Positions 25,274 to 33,945 are shown, counted from the first letter of the stretch. The stretch: DNA of 64,000 bases from an uncultured bacterium (GCA_949286705.1 CASEDF010000003.1:62474-126473), one strand, 5' to 3'. A program made the numbers and translations. Notes: generated by a model from the sequence alone, not told the origin.

Positions 25274-26146
25274 ATGCACACAAAAACCATTCCATTGAAA
25301 TTCAGAATATTATTGATAATCCGAAAGATGCTTTTTTTAACAATCGGAGCATTTATCGCTGCAGCGGCAATCGAAGGATTTTTGCTGCCGAATAACATTA
25401 TTGACGGCGGTGTCATCGGTATTTCAATGATTGCGACTTACCTGACAAAAATTAATCTGGGCTTGCTCGTTGTTTTGATTAACTTTCCTTTTATCTGTCT
25501 TGCATTTACCAAAATGGGGAAAAAATTTGTACTGCAGACATTTTATGCGATTATAATGTTTTCGCTCGCATTGAACATATTTCACGGGCATCAGGCGACG
25601 GAGGATTTGCTTCTGGCAACGGTATTCGGCGGGATAATCCTCGGCACCGGAGTCGGCATAATCCTTAAAAACGAAGGCTCGCTTGACGGAACTGAAATCC
25701 TTTCGCTTGTTTTATCCAAAAAATGGGGGTTTTCGGTCGGTGAATTCATTATGGGGATGAATATATTCATCTATTGCGGGGCGGGACTTGTTTTCGGCTG
25801 GGGAAAAGCAATGTATTCAATGCTCACCTATTTTATAGCGTTTAAGGTTATTGATATTGTTATTGAAGGGCTTAACAGCTCCAAATCCGTCAGAATTATC
25901 AGCGACAAATCCTATGAAATCGGGCAAACGCTTATTGAAAAGCTTGATATCGGAATTACTTATATATACGGGCAGGGCGGCTATTCAAAAGTCGATAAAA
26001 CAATGATTTACTGTATTATTTCCCGTCTTGAAATGTCCAAAATGAAAGAAATTGTCCGCGAAATTGACCCCAATGCGTTTATGTCAATTGTTGACGTTCA
26101 CGAAACCTACGGCGCCAGACTCAAAAAAAGAGTTAATAAGATATAG
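25274..26146 (+). CDS. YitT-family membrane protein (DUF161/DUF2179)
   Basis: 290 residues: about five membrane helices (residues 15-175), then a C-terminal DUF2179-type domain (about 205-285; VRIISDKSYEIGQTLIEKLDIG). Function of the family is not established. Starts 1 nt after cdaA's stop, so part of the same operon. A TAAG-octad array begins 5 nt after its stop. Confidence 0.85.
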   Translation: MHTKTIPLKFRILLIIRKMLFLTIGAFIAAAAIEGFLLPNNIIDGGVIGISMIATYLTKINLGLLVVLINFPFICLAFTKMGKKFVLQTFYAIIMFSLALNIFHGHQATEDLLLATVFGGIILGTGVGIILKNEGSLDGTEILSLVLSKKWGFSVGEFIMGMNIFIYCGAGLVFGWGKAMYSMLTYFIAFKVIDIVIEGLNSSKSVRIISDKSYEIGQTLIEKLDIGITYIYGQGGYSKVDKTMIYCIISRLEMSKMKEIVREIDPNAFMSIVDVHETYGARLKKRVNKI

Positions 26147-26150
26147 TTGC

Positions 26151-26208
26151 TAAGATATTAAGGCAGCAGGATAGTAAGGATTTACTGTCGGATAAGCCGA
26201 CCTGCAGT
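26151..26208. repeat. TAAG-octad array followed by GTCGG hairpin
   Basis: TAAG at 26151, 26159 and 26175 with a degenerate CAGG at 26167 in register; then stem GTCGG/CCGAC (26187-26191, 26197-26201) and CTGCAG. Confidence 0.75.
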
Positions 26209-26213
26209 AGACT

Positions 26214-26241
26214 TTGAATTTTTATATTTTTATAGTATAAA
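26214..26241 (+). promoter_or_regulatory. tRNA-Gly promoter
   Basis: TTGAAT (26214-26219) and TATAAA (26236-26241), 16-bp spacing, just upstream of the tRNA. Confidence 0.55.
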
Positions 26242-26251
26242 TAAGATAGCT

Positions 26252-26323
26252 GCGGAAGTAATTCAGTGGTAGAATGCAACCTTCCCAAGGTTGACGTCGC
26301 GGGTTCGAGTCCCGTCTTCCGCT
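26252..26323 (+). tRNA. tRNA-Gly (CCC)
   Basis: 72 nt. Acceptor stem GCGGAAG/CTTCCGC, D-arm ATTCAGTGGTAGAAT, anticodon loop TTCCCAA (anticodon CCC), T-loop TTCGAGT, discriminator T. No CCA follows here (TTTGTTG); a second copy of the 3' end at 26635-26650 is followed by CCA and the terminator. Confidence 0.95.
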
Positions 26324-26374
26324 TTTGTTGAAAACAGAATATCGGCGGACGAGAACCGCAAAGCGAAGCTTTGC
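26316..26374 (+). repeat. 59-bp direct repeat, copy 1 (overlaps tRNA-Gly 3' end)
   Basis: Identical to 26471-26529. Contains the hairpin GCAAAGC-GAA-GCTTTGC at its right end. Confidence 0.9.
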
Positions 26375-26650
26375 AAAAACCTGTTTGCGGACGGAGCGGC
26401 AATAAGTTGAGTCCCGTTGCTTCAGCTCTTAACGAACGAAGTGAGTTTAGAGATGAAGTACCCCGTGTGGCTTCCGCTTTTGTTGAAAACAGAATATCGG
26501 CGGACGAGAACCGCAAAGCGAAGCTTTGCCCCAGGTTCGAGCGCGAACGAGCTGAGGCTGGAGGAATTTTCTTTGCAAGCGGCAAAGCCGCGAAAAGAAA
26601 ATCCGAAATGCCGTTAAACGCGAGTGAGCAAGACAGTCCCGTCTTCCGCT
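26324..26650. mobile_element. hairpin-rich insert between tRNA-Gly and a duplicate of its 3' end
   Basis: No gene is supported in 26324-26769; frames here are antisense readings of tRNA repeats. AGTCCCGTCTTCCGCT (26308-26323) recurs exactly at 26635-26650, and two degraded versions lie near 26409 and 26458. Two 59-bp direct repeats and triloop hairpins such as GCGGC-AAA-GCCGC fill the gap. Could be a small integrated element or serial duplications. Confidence 0.6.
26471..26529 (+). repeat. 59-bp direct repeat, copy 2
   Basis: Identical to 26316-26374, 155 bp further on. Confidence 0.9.
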
Positions 26651-26656
26651 CCACCT

Positions 26657-26685
26657 AAAAGGCTTTATCTGTCTGCCTTTTGGGA
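26657..26685 (+). terminator. terminator after the duplicated tRNA-Gly 3' end
   Basis: AAAAGGC (26657-26663) pairs with GCCTTTT (26675-26681). It follows the duplicate 3' end that carries CCA, so it is probably the original tRNA terminator. Confidence 0.65.
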
Positions 26686-26769
26686 AAGTATAAAATTTTA
26701 TTATTGTCTAGTTTTTTATTTATTCTCACATTTTGCTCACATTTTTAGAAGAAATATAAAGGAGTATAT

Positions 26770-27621
26770 ATGATAACAGAAATTTTAAATTACGCGGATA
26801 AAATCGAAGCAGCGCTAAAGACGCTGAAGTTCGGCTTTATCATAGGGATTATAATCAACGTAATAATAGCGATTGCGCTTTTCAAGGTTACGGATATTTT
26901 TATACGGAAATTGAAAGAGCATACACAAAAGTCTGATTCAACGGCGCTTTCAGCGCATTTGATACCGATTTTGGATAAAACTATAAAATTTTTAATTTTG
27001 TTTTTTATAGTTGCATCGTTTTTGCAGAGTAACGGGTATTCAATAACCTCATTGATAGCAGGTTTTGGTATAACCGGTCTGGCAGTGGGCTTTGCGGCGC
27101 AGCAGACAATTGCTGATTTTTTCGGAACGCTTGCGATTATTGCGGATAAAATTTATAAACTCGGCGATTACGTTAAAATCGGCGAGATTGAGGGTACGGT
27201 TGAAGATATAAACCTTTTGTCAACCAAAATCCGCACACTGGACGATTTTATCGTGTCAATTCCCAATAATAATATCTCGGCGACTTTGATTACAAATATT
27301 TCAAAAGCCAGAAAGCGCCGTATTAACGAAGTTTTTGGCGTAACTTACGACACAAGTGACCAAAAACTTCACCGCGCAATTGAGATTATAAAAGAAGTTT
27401 GCGAAAACGACACAAGGGTTCACAAAAATCCCGTCACGGTTGTCGAAACCCTTTCTGCAAGCTCAATTGACATAAGACTTTACGCTTATGTCAAAGCGAA
27501 CGCTTTTAATGAATTTATCAAAATAAGGTCAGACGTAATTCTGGAGATTGTAAAACGCTTCAGAGCAGAGGGCATAGATTTTGCGTTCCCGTCACAGTCT
27601 GTTTATATTGAGAAAAAATGA
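26770..27621 (+). CDS. mscS: MscS-family mechanosensitive channel
   Basis: 283 residues, the classic size. Three N-terminal helices; pore helix TM3 with GFGITGLAVGFAAQQTIADF, then the beta domain (GDYVKIGEIEGTVEDINLLST) and the C-terminal alpha/beta domain. Releases solutes on hypo-osmotic shock. Strong AAAGGAG ribosome site. The ATGA overlap couples it to rlmH. Confidence 0.93.
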   Translation: MITEILNYADKIEAALKTLKFGFIIGIIINVIIAIALFKVTDIFIRKLKEHTQKSDSTALSAHLIPILDKTIKFLILFFIVASFLQSNGYSITSLIAGFGITGLAVGFAAQQTIADFFGTLAIIADKIYKLGDYVKIGEIEGTVEDINLLSTKIRTLDDFIVSIPNNNISATLITNISKARKRRINEVFGVTYDTSDQKLHRAIEIIKEVCENDTRVHKNPVTVVETLSASSIDIRLYAYVKANAFNEFIKIRSDVILEIVKRFRAEGIDFAFPSQSVYIEKK

Positions 27622-28088
27622 AGATAAAAATTATTGCTTTAGGCAAAATCAAAGAAAAATTTCTAAAAGAGGGTATAGACGAATTTCTTAAACGGCTTAC
27701 ACCCTACGCGAACGTGGAAATAGTCGAACTTGCGCCCGTGGAGATAAAGGATGAAAATTTAATTGAAAAAGCTCTTGATGCCGAGGGCGAAAAAATTCTT
27801 GCCTGCATAAAGCCGCAGACGTACGTAATTACGCTTGAAATTCAAGGAAAAATGCTTTCGAGCGAAGAATTTGCCGAAAAAATTCAAACCCTGTCAAATG
27901 AGGGAATTTCGGAGATTGCATTTGTAATCGGTTCTTCCCACGGAATTTCAAAAGAGGTTTCAAAAAGGGCGGATTTTGCTTTGAGTATGTCAAAAATGAC
28001 GTTTTTGCACCAGTTTGCCAGGCTTTTGCTTGTTGAGCAGATATATAGGGCTTTCAAGATAATTAAGGGAGAAACTTACCATAAATAG
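27618..28088 (+). CDS. rlmH: 23S rRNA (pseudouridine1915-N3)-methyltransferase RlmH
   Basis: 156 residues. SPOUT fold with the family end sequence: FVIGSSHGISKEV, then LSMSKMTFLHQFARLLLVEQ and a final YRAFKIIKGETYHK. Methylates m3Psi1915 on assembled 70S ribosomes. Overlaps mscS by 4 nt. Confidence 0.96.
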   Translation: MKIKIIALGKIKEKFLKEGIDEFLKRLTPYANVEIVELAPVEIKDENLIEKALDAEGEKILACIKPQTYVITLEIQGKMLSSEEFAEKIQTLSNEGISEIAFVIGSSHGISKEVSKRADFALSMSKMTFLHQFARLLLVEQIYRAFKIIKGETYHK

Positions 28089-28114
28089 ATGAGCCATGCC
28101 GCGGCAAAATATGC

Positions 28115-28135
28115 TATAATTTTCGGCAAAAGGAG
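28115..28135 (+). promoter_or_regulatory. promoter -10 and ribosome site of the M49-like gene
   Basis: TATAAT (28115-28120) and AAAGGAG (28129-28135), with ATG at 28143. Marks a new transcript after rlmH. Confidence 0.6.
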
Positions 28136-28142
28136 TTTATTT

Positions 28143-29870
28143 ATGAGAGAATTTGAATTAAATTTATCGGAAAAAGAACTTGAAAAGCGGACAAGTAAGG
28201 ACTATCTGGTTACGAAGAAATTTTTAACCCCAGATGCGCCGGAATACCTTGCACTTGATGAGGGCGATAAAAAGGCGCTCATCCATCTTGTAAAGGCGGC
28301 AAATATCATCGGACGGGTGAATTTACAGCTTGATTGCCACGATAACCTTGATTTTGAAGCTTATTTGAAACGCGAAATCAAAAACGGAAATCATCGCGCC
28401 AAATTAACCAAAATCCTTTTTGACGCACAAAAGGGTATGAATGCGGTTGATACTATGTCAAATAAAATTAACCTTGCAAAAGGGATTAAAGAACTTCCCG
28501 GAAAAGGCGTTTACCCGAAAGATTTGAGCGTAAAAGAATTTCATAAGATTCTGACGGAAATGATAGAAGCCAAAAAAATCGACGAGGTTAAGAAAGTCCT
28601 TAATCAGCGCTCTGTTGTGGAAAGAAGCGGAAAACATCTTGTGGGAATTGATTATGTGGACAAATTCCGCGAAGAATTTCAAAAAGCTGCCGACGAATTG
28701 GAAAAAGCCGCAGAAACTTCCACAAATGAGGATTTCAACGAATATTTAATTTTGCAATCTAAAGCTCTTAGAACGGCAGATCCGACATTCGATGCATTTG
28801 CGGACAAAAAATGGGCAACTTTGCAGGATACCCCTCTGGAATTCACGATTACAAGGGAAAATTACGAAGACGAGATGACCGGCACAATTATGGAAAATCA
28901 GGATCTTGTCAATCTGCTTTCAAAACACGGTATAACCCCGACGCCCAAGGATTTTCTCGGCGGCAGGGTCGGAATTGTTAATAAAAAAGGCACGGAAGCT
29001 TTGACGGCGATTAAAAAATACCTTCCGGAACTTGCAAAAAACATGCCTTATGCTGACGAATACGAACAAAATATTTCGCCGGATAAAGACACAAAACAGA
29101 CAATGGTTGACGTAGATATGGTTCAGGCAGCGGGTGACGTCGGGGCATACAGGGGCGGAATTACGCTTGCGGAAAATCTCCCCAATGACGACAAACCGTC
29201 TTTGCAAATCGGCGGGGGCAGAAGAAATGTTTATCACAGGCAGATAAGATTTATAAGCGATAAGAAAAAACTTCAGGAAAGGCTGGATGCGATTTTAGAC
29301 AAAGATCAGCACAAATATTACCTTGATGAGGCTGACCACTGGTTTACAATCGGGCATGAAAACGCGCATTCTCTGGGACCTAAAAAGGCTTGCGAAAAAC
29401 TCGGTAAATACAGAAATATTATTGAGGAAAATAAGGCGGATATGGCATCTTTAGCTTTTGTTGACCTGTTGACGGAACTCGGAATGTATACAGATGAACA
29501 GCGCAAACAAATTCTCGTAACCGTTGTGGCTGATAACTTTTTGAAATCAAAACCGAATTTAAGCCAGGCACACCGCGTCAGAACGGTTATGCAGAACAAA
29601 TATATGGCAGAACGCGGCGCATATGAGCTTGTTGACGGAAAAATCCACGTTAATATAGACAAAGTCGTTCCCGCAGCTCAAGAAATGCTCAAAGAGATTA
29701 TCCGCCTTCAAATAGACGAAGATTTTGAACGTGCGGATAAATACGTTAAGAAAAATTTTGTCTGGACTGATAATATGGAAATTATTGCAAAAGCGCTTCA
29801 AAAAGTCAGCAAAACCCTTAACGGCAAACTCGAAACCAAACTCGCCGATAAGCTTGCAAAAGAAAAATAA
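28143..29870 (+). CDS. M49 (dipeptidyl peptidase III)-like zinc metalloprotein
   Basis: 575 residues, no signal peptide. A zinc-site pattern is visible: IGHENAHSLGP (HExxH) followed about 25 residues later by EENKADMASL, in the place of the E-E-x-x-A-(E/D) of M49 peptidases. Classical DPP III has HExxGH; here the spacing is one shorter, as in some bacterial relatives. Upstream QAAGDVGAYRGGITLAENLPN also fits. Start ATG 28143 follows AAAGGAG; an in-frame ATG at 28089 lies before the promoter. Peptidase activity is inferred. Confidence 0.7.
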   Translation: MREFELNLSEKELEKRTSKDYLVTKKFLTPDAPEYLALDEGDKKALIHLVKAANIIGRVNLQLDCHDNLDFEAYLKREIKNGNHRAKLTKILFDAQKGMNAVDTMSNKINLAKGIKELPGKGVYPKDLSVKEFHKILTEMIEAKKIDEVKKVLNQRSVVERSGKHLVGIDYVDKFREEFQKAADELEKAAETSTNEDFNEYLILQSKALRTADPTFDAFADKKWATLQDTPLEFTITRENYEDEMTGTIMENQDLVNLLSKHGITPTPKDFLGGRVGIVNKKGTEALTAIKKYLPELAKNMPYADEYEQNISPDKDTKQTMVDVDMVQAAGDVGAYRGGITLAENLPNDDKPSLQIGGGRRNVYHRQIRFISDKKKLQERLDAILDKDQHKYYLDEADHWFTIGHENAHSLGPKKACEKLGKYRNIIEENKADMASLAFVDLLTELGMYTDEQRKQILVTVVADNFLKSKPNLSQAHRVRTVMQNKYMAERGAYELVDGKIHVNIDKVVPAAQEMLKEIIRLQIDEDFERADKYVKKNFVWTDNMEIIAKALQKVSKTLNGKLETKLADKLAKEK

Positions 29871-29896
29871 CTTAACATAAAAGGCAATTTATAAAG

Positions 29897-29927
29897 TCCC
29901 CTTGTTTTTATATAAATAACGAGGGGA
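29897..29927 (+). promoter_or_regulatory. hairpin overlapping the ribosome site of the 29932 gene
   Basis: TCCCCTTG (29897-29904) can pair with CGAGGGGA (29920-29927), which holds the ribosome site. The loop contains TATATAAATA, a possible -10. Same layout as at 41505-41530. Confidence 0.5.
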
Positions 29928-29931
29928 TTTT

Positions 29932-30456
29932 ATGCCAGACACGGGGAAAATACAACAGAATGTATCAATCCAGAGTTTCCAGTCATTTAACGGGGACAAT
30001 CAGACTATTGCCATGTACGGCGTAAATTATAAACCGTGCGAAAGCGTTTCGCTGTTTGCGGGCGGCGGTCTTGATACGAATTTGAAAGATTACACGGGAG
30101 GCGTGGTTGATTTGAAAGGCAATGTCGCGTTCAATCCTAATTACGGCGTGCAAACCCGTGTCAGAACTTATGCCGGCGACGGCAAACTCGCCACTCAGGT
30201 GAGAATTTCTCCCTATATTCAGGAAAATATCGGCAAAAACGTTACGCTTTACGTAAACCCTTACTATGCCTATAAAGCAGACTATCTCACTCCGGATAAA
30301 AGTAATCACTCATTGGGAATTTTCGGCGGCGCTAATTTTAAAGTTAATGATAAAACCGTGATTTTTGCGGAAATTCAGCGCTATAACCTCCAAAATCCGA
30401 CGGATAATTCACCCCGAAATTGGAGTGCAAATGTCGGCATAACTTATAAATTTTAG
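29932..30456 (+). CDS. beta-strand-rich hypothetical protein, porin-like pattern
   Basis: 174 residues of alternating polar/hydrophobic strands (for example SVSLFAGGGLD, VTLYVNPYYAYKAD, NWSANVGITYKF), ending in aromatic F as in outer-membrane barrels. There is no signal peptide from this ATG and no longer upstream frame is supported, so either the export signal is absent or the gene is a truncated or cytoplasmic form. GAGGGG ribosome site. Overlaps folE2 tail-to-tail by 4 nt. Confidence 0.65.
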   Translation: MPDTGKIQQNVSIQSFQSFNGDNQTIAMYGVNYKPCESVSLFAGGGLDTNLKDYTGGVVDLKGNVAFNPNYGVQTRVRTYAGDGKLATQVRISPYIQENIGKNVTLYVNPYYAYKADYLTPDKSNHSLGIFGGANFKVNDKTVIFAEIQRYNLQNPTDNSPRNWSANVGITYKF

Positions 30457-31232
30457 TTTGACTCCTTTTGATAAGCCCAGGCAGAGTGGTTGTGAATACT
30501 TTCAAAAGCTTCGCATTCAACTTCAAACTCTTTAACAACGGGGTGTCTGCGGAGTTTTACGACAACATCACGCAGCACATCTTCAACAAATTTCGGGTTA
30601 TCCCACGCTTTTTCGGTTACGAATTTTTCGTCTTTGCGCTTTAAAAGAGGATATACAGGACATGACGCGCAGCTTTCAATAAGCTCTATCAAATCCTCAA
30701 GCCAGATATGCTTATTCTCATCATAAGAAACTTTAACCGAAATATAAGCACGCTGATTGTGCGCCCCGTTTTCGGAAATTTCTTTTGAACACGGGCAAAG
30801 TGTTGTCACAGGCACCACAACGCCTAAGATAAATTTGTAATTCCCGTCTTTTATCCGTCCTTCAAATGTACATTCGTAGCTCATCGGTGCGCTGAAGCCC
30901 GTAACCGGTGCGGATTTGTCAATGAAATATTTGAACTTGAATTCAAGATCGCCGCTTTGGGCATGAAGTTTTTTGATAATTTTTTCAAGACAGCCTTTTA
31001 TATCAACCCCCAGAAGATTCTTGGTCTGCCATTCGCTCAAAACTTCCACAAATCGTGACATGTGTGTTCCTTTGTATTTTTTGGGCAAAGAAACACTCAC
31101 GCGGGCTTTTGCACAGACTGTCTGGTTGGAATTGTTTTTCCTCTGGATTATCAAAGGCAGTTCAATATGCTTAATCCCGACTTTTTGTATGTCGACTTCT
31201 CTTGTGTCTTCCAAACTCTGTATATCTTTCAT
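30453..31232 (-). CDS. folE2: GTP cyclohydrolase IB (FolE2)
   Basis: 259 residues. GCYH-IB signatures: active-site cysteine region TTLCPCSKEIS, HNQRAYISVKV, and a C-terminal YKFILGV-type beta framework. Converts GTP to dihydroneopterin triphosphate for folate and queuosine; queA at 45788 uses the latter route. ATG 31232 follows TATAAT-N6, a leaderless-type start. Confidence 0.93.
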   Translation of the reverse strand: MKDIQSLEDTREVDIQKVGIKHIELPLIIQRKNNSNQTVCAKARVSVSLPKKYKGTHMSRFVEVLSEWQTKNLLGVDIKGCLEKIIKKLHAQSGDLEFKFKYFIDKSAPVTGFSAPMSYECTFEGRIKDGNYKFILGVVVPVTTLCPCSKEISENGAHNQRAYISVKVSYDENKHIWLEDLIELIESCASCPVYPLLKRKDEKFVTEKAWDNPKFVEDVLRDVVVKLRRHPVVKEFEVECEAFESIHNHSAWAYQKESN

Positions 31233-31244
31233 ACCTGAATTATA
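31230..31244 (-). promoter_or_regulatory. leaderless-type start of folE2
   Basis: Minus-strand TATAAT (31239-31244), six bases (TCAGGT), ATG 31232. Confidence 0.6.
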
Positions 31245-31258
31245 CCAGAAAGATAATT

Positions 31259-32002
31259 TTACATCTCAAAAAGTTTGTAAAGCACGATCGCACACGAAAT
31301 ACTAAGATTTAAAGATTCCACGCCGTCTTCCATTTCTATTTTTACGCTGTCCGTTGAAAAGTTTTGCAGCTCTTTACTCAATCCGTCAGCCTCAGAACCG
31401 AACATTATAAGACACGGCAGTTTAGTATGAAAATCTTTCAGATAATTTTTTGCTCTAGGCAGCGTTGCTATCCTGTTGTACTTTGTAAAGATTTCTTCAA
31501 GTTCGTTATGATTTTTAATATCAAAAACCGGAATTTTCCACAAATTTCCGACGGCAGAGCGGATACATTTCGGGTTGTACAAATCCACGCTGTCCCCGTA
31601 CAAAACAACCGCATCAACCCCGAATGCGGCGGATGTCCGCAATATCGTCCCGAGGTTTCCCGCGTCTTTTATCCCCTCCAAAAGCACAACTTTTTTTGCG
31701 GATTTTAAAATTTCAATGTCGTATTTTTTCTTAAAAGCTACCCCGACCGCCTCCGGCGCCGTGTCTGTAGTGGAAATCTTTTTCAAAACAGGTTCGGTTG
31801 TCAAAATTACTTTGTCCCCTAAAAATTTGTATTCATCCGCTTTTTTGTCCGAAACAAATATGTAATCAAACTCTATGCCTGAATTGTAAGCCCCTTCAAT
31901 CGCCTTAAATCCTTCCAGCAGAAATTTTTCCGTCCTGTATTTTTTCTGCTGAAGCTTTACGGTTTCTTTTACAAGATTGTTGTTTACGCTCGTAATTTCC
32001 AT
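31259..32002 (-). CDS. SpoU/TrmH-family RNA 2'-O-methyltransferase
   Basis: 247 residues. N-terminal substrate-binding region, then the SPOUT domain with LLEGIKDAGNLGTILRTSAAFG, LIMFGSEADGLSKE and ESLNLSISCAIVLYKL. The family methylates ribose in rRNA or tRNA; target not deducible. Downstream of the M24 peptidase with no gap, so in the ppiC-pepP-trmH operon. Confidence 0.88.
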   Translation of the reverse strand: MEITSVNNNLVKETVKLQQKKYRTEKFLLEGFKAIEGAYNSGIEFDYIFVSDKKADEYKFLGDKVILTTEPVLKKISTTDTAPEAVGVAFKKKYDIEILKSAKKVVLLEGIKDAGNLGTILRTSAAFGVDAVVLYGDSVDLYNPKCIRSAVGNLWKIPVFDIKNHNELEEIFTKYNRIATLPRAKNYLKDFHTKLPCLIMFGSEADGLSKELQNFSTDSVKIEMEDGVESLNLSISCAIVLYKLFEM

Positions 32003-33565
32003 CTAAATCACCCCGAATTCTTCAAGCCATTCTTTTTCAATATTGGTCAAAAGCGTGTAATCAATGAGTTTTTTCTCATAAGGCATTTTGACAAACGAAT
32101 TTATTTTTCCGTTTTTTAAATAGCAGGAATTTTCAAGCCTTACACCGAAATGTTCCGCGTTATAAAGTCCCGGTTCAATGGTAAAGCACATGTTGTCCGT
32201 CAAAGGCACCTTTGCGATTTCACCTTTTCCGAGGTTTGGCGGGGCTTCGTGGACGTTTATGCCGATACCGTGTCCGAGTCCGTGATTAAACACAAATCCG
32301 TCAATTTTGTTTTCGTCAAAAAATACGCGTGCCTCGCTGTCAATGTCGTAACCCGTCATTCCGTCTTTGATTTCGGTGTTATAAGCATGCAAAAATGCTC
32401 TTAAAATCGTTGTGTAAACCCGCTTTTGCAATTCACAAGGTTCGCCTTTTACAAAAACTCTCGTAATATCGGTTGCAAGTCCGCCTTCAAAATACGCACC
32501 GCAGTCGATTAAAACAAGGCTCCCGTCTTTCAAAACCTCGTCGGGCGAGGATTTTGAATAATGCGCAAGTGCGGAATTCTTGTCCTTCGCGACAATCGAA
32601 TTGAAGCTCAAACCTTTTGCGCCGTTTTTAATGAATTCTTCTTCAAGTTTGCAGGCGATATCAAATTCCGAAATATTTTCAACGGAATTTATATAATCGC
32701 GGATTGCCCGAACAGCCTTATCCGTGCGGCAAAAAGCGTCTTTATAATGCGCGATTTCCGCGTCTGTTTTAACTGCCTTCATCAACTTAACAGGGCTTGA
32801 TTTCATTTCCTGCGCGCGGTTTCCCAAAAGTCCGTAATCATAAGCGTTTATCGAGCTTTTGTCTACGTAAATTTTTTTATCAAGATTCTTGATAAATTCT
32901 TCAAACTTATCAAGCCTGTTTTCTTCAAAAAGCAGGGCTTTGTCTTTCAAAATGACTGCTTTTGCCTTGATTTTGGCAGAAAACGGCATGGAAAAGTCCC
33001 TTAAATTAAAAAGATACGAAACCTCTTCCAAATTCGTCAAAAGGATTGCCTCGTCATCGTTGAGCTTGATTTGAGCGATTTTTTCTTCGCTCGTGAGTCC
33101 GGTTAAATTTTTATCAAGCGGTATGATTTCGGAGTTTTGTGCTGACGTGAAAATATCCAGCGGGTCTTTGTCTAAAAGCTTAATTTTGCGCTGTTTTTGT
33201 ATCAAATCAACCGCAGACTGCGGATTTTTTTCGGAAAAAAGCCCCAGAACCGCATCCGGCGGAATGTTTTTGAGCATTTCTTCAAGAAAAGTCTGACCGG
33301 TTTGCAGTTTTACAACTGTTGTAATATTCGGGTCAACCTCCAAATCCGCCTGAATATGATACCTTCCGTCAACAAACAAAAGAACTCTGTCCGGTGTCAC
33401 AAGCGCATCGCCTGTTGAGCCTGTGAAGTTCGTCAGGTGGTAACGTGAATTTTCGCTCAGGGTATTGTATTCCACCAAAAATTTGTTAGTGGAATTCACA
33501 AGCAGGTAATCGACCTTTTGTTCGGTCATAAATTCCCGAAGCACCGTCAAAACGTGATTTGTCAT
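32003..33565 (-). CDS. M24 aminopeptidase P-like metallopeptidase
   Basis: 520 residues. C-terminal pita-bread domain with the five metal ligands visible: two Asp in VLIDCGAYFEGGLATDITRV, His in GLGHGIGINVHEAP, Glu in FTIEPGLY and Glu in GVRLENS. The N-terminal part is a creatinase-like domain. Removes N-terminal residues before proline. Starts overlapping ppiC's stop by 1 nt. Confidence 0.9.
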   Translation of the reverse strand: MTNHVLTVLREFMTEQKVDYLLVNSTNKFLVEYNTLSENSRYHLTNFTGSTGDALVTPDRVLLFVDGRYHIQADLEVDPNITTVVKLQTGQTFLEEMLKNIPPDAVLGLFSEKNPQSAVDLIQKQRKIKLLDKDPLDIFTSAQNSEIIPLDKNLTGLTSEEKIAQIKLNDDEAILLTNLEEVSYLFNLRDFSMPFSAKIKAKAVILKDKALLFEENRLDKFEEFIKNLDKKIYVDKSSINAYDYGLLGNRAQEMKSSPVKLMKAVKTDAEIAHYKDAFCRTDKAVRAIRDYINSVENISEFDIACKLEEEFIKNGAKGLSFNSIVAKDKNSALAHYSKSSPDEVLKDGSLVLIDCGAYFEGGLATDITRVFVKGEPCELQKRVYTTILRAFLHAYNTEIKDGMTGYDIDSEARVFFDENKIDGFVFNHGLGHGIGINVHEAPPNLGKGEIAKVPLTDNMCFTIEPGLYNAEHFGVRLENSCYLKNGKINSFVKMPYEKKLIDYTLLTNIEKEWLEEFGVI

Positions 33566-33846
33566 TAATTTTTACCGGTAAGTTGGATTAAATGCCAGCC
33601 GAATTGGGTTTGAACAGGGTCGGACACCTCGCCCACTTCCATATTAAATGCCGCATCTTCAAACGGTTTGACCATCATTCCGCGTCCGAAATATCCTAAA
33701 TCGCCGCCTGCGCTGCCTGACGGGCATAAAGAATTTTCCTGTGCAGCTTCTGCAAATGATTTGCCGCCTTTGATTTCGTCCAATAGTTTTTCAGCTTCTT
33801 CTCTGGTTTTTACAAGAATATGGCTTGCTCTTACTTCTGTTGTCAT
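33565..33846 (-). CDS. parvulin-type peptidyl-prolyl isomerase
   Basis: 93 residues, a lone PpiC domain: RASHILVKTREEAEKLLDEI, SAGGDLGYFGRGMMVKPFE and FGWHLIQL. Cytoplasmic (no signal peptide), which fits free small parvulins. ATG 33846 has AAAGGAG upstream; the longer frame to 33894 has none. First gene of the operon with the M24 peptidase. Confidence 0.93.
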   Translation of the reverse strand: MTTEVRASHILVKTREEAEKLLDEIKGGKSFAEAAQENSLCPSGSAGGDLGYFGRGMMVKPFEDAAFNMEVGEVSDPVQTQFGWHLIQLTGKN

Positions 33847-33904
33847 AATTACTCCTTTTTTATGGATTATAACCCAAAAAATCGCGCCGTGCAAGATGAT
33901 AAAC

Positions 33905-33945
33905 TAAGATACCCAAGAATTTATTGCCGGCCAATCCGGCCTGCG
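33905..33945. repeat. short TAAG fragment with GCCGG hairpin
   Basis: One TAAG (33905) and an out-of-register CCAAG, then stem GCCGG/CCGGC (33926-33930, 33936-33940) followed by CTGCG. A degraded member of the family seen at 18788 and 26151. Confidence 0.6.

Noticed and set aside
26133-26658. Proteins on both strands around tRNA-Gly
   Set aside because: They are antisense or sense readings of the tRNA and its repeats (for example GLEPATSTLG), without ribosome sites.
31281-31295. Cyanobacterial HIP1 octamer
   Set aside because: Only CGATCGC is present, not GCGATCGC; HIP1 is not enriched, so it cannot support cyanobacterial affiliation.
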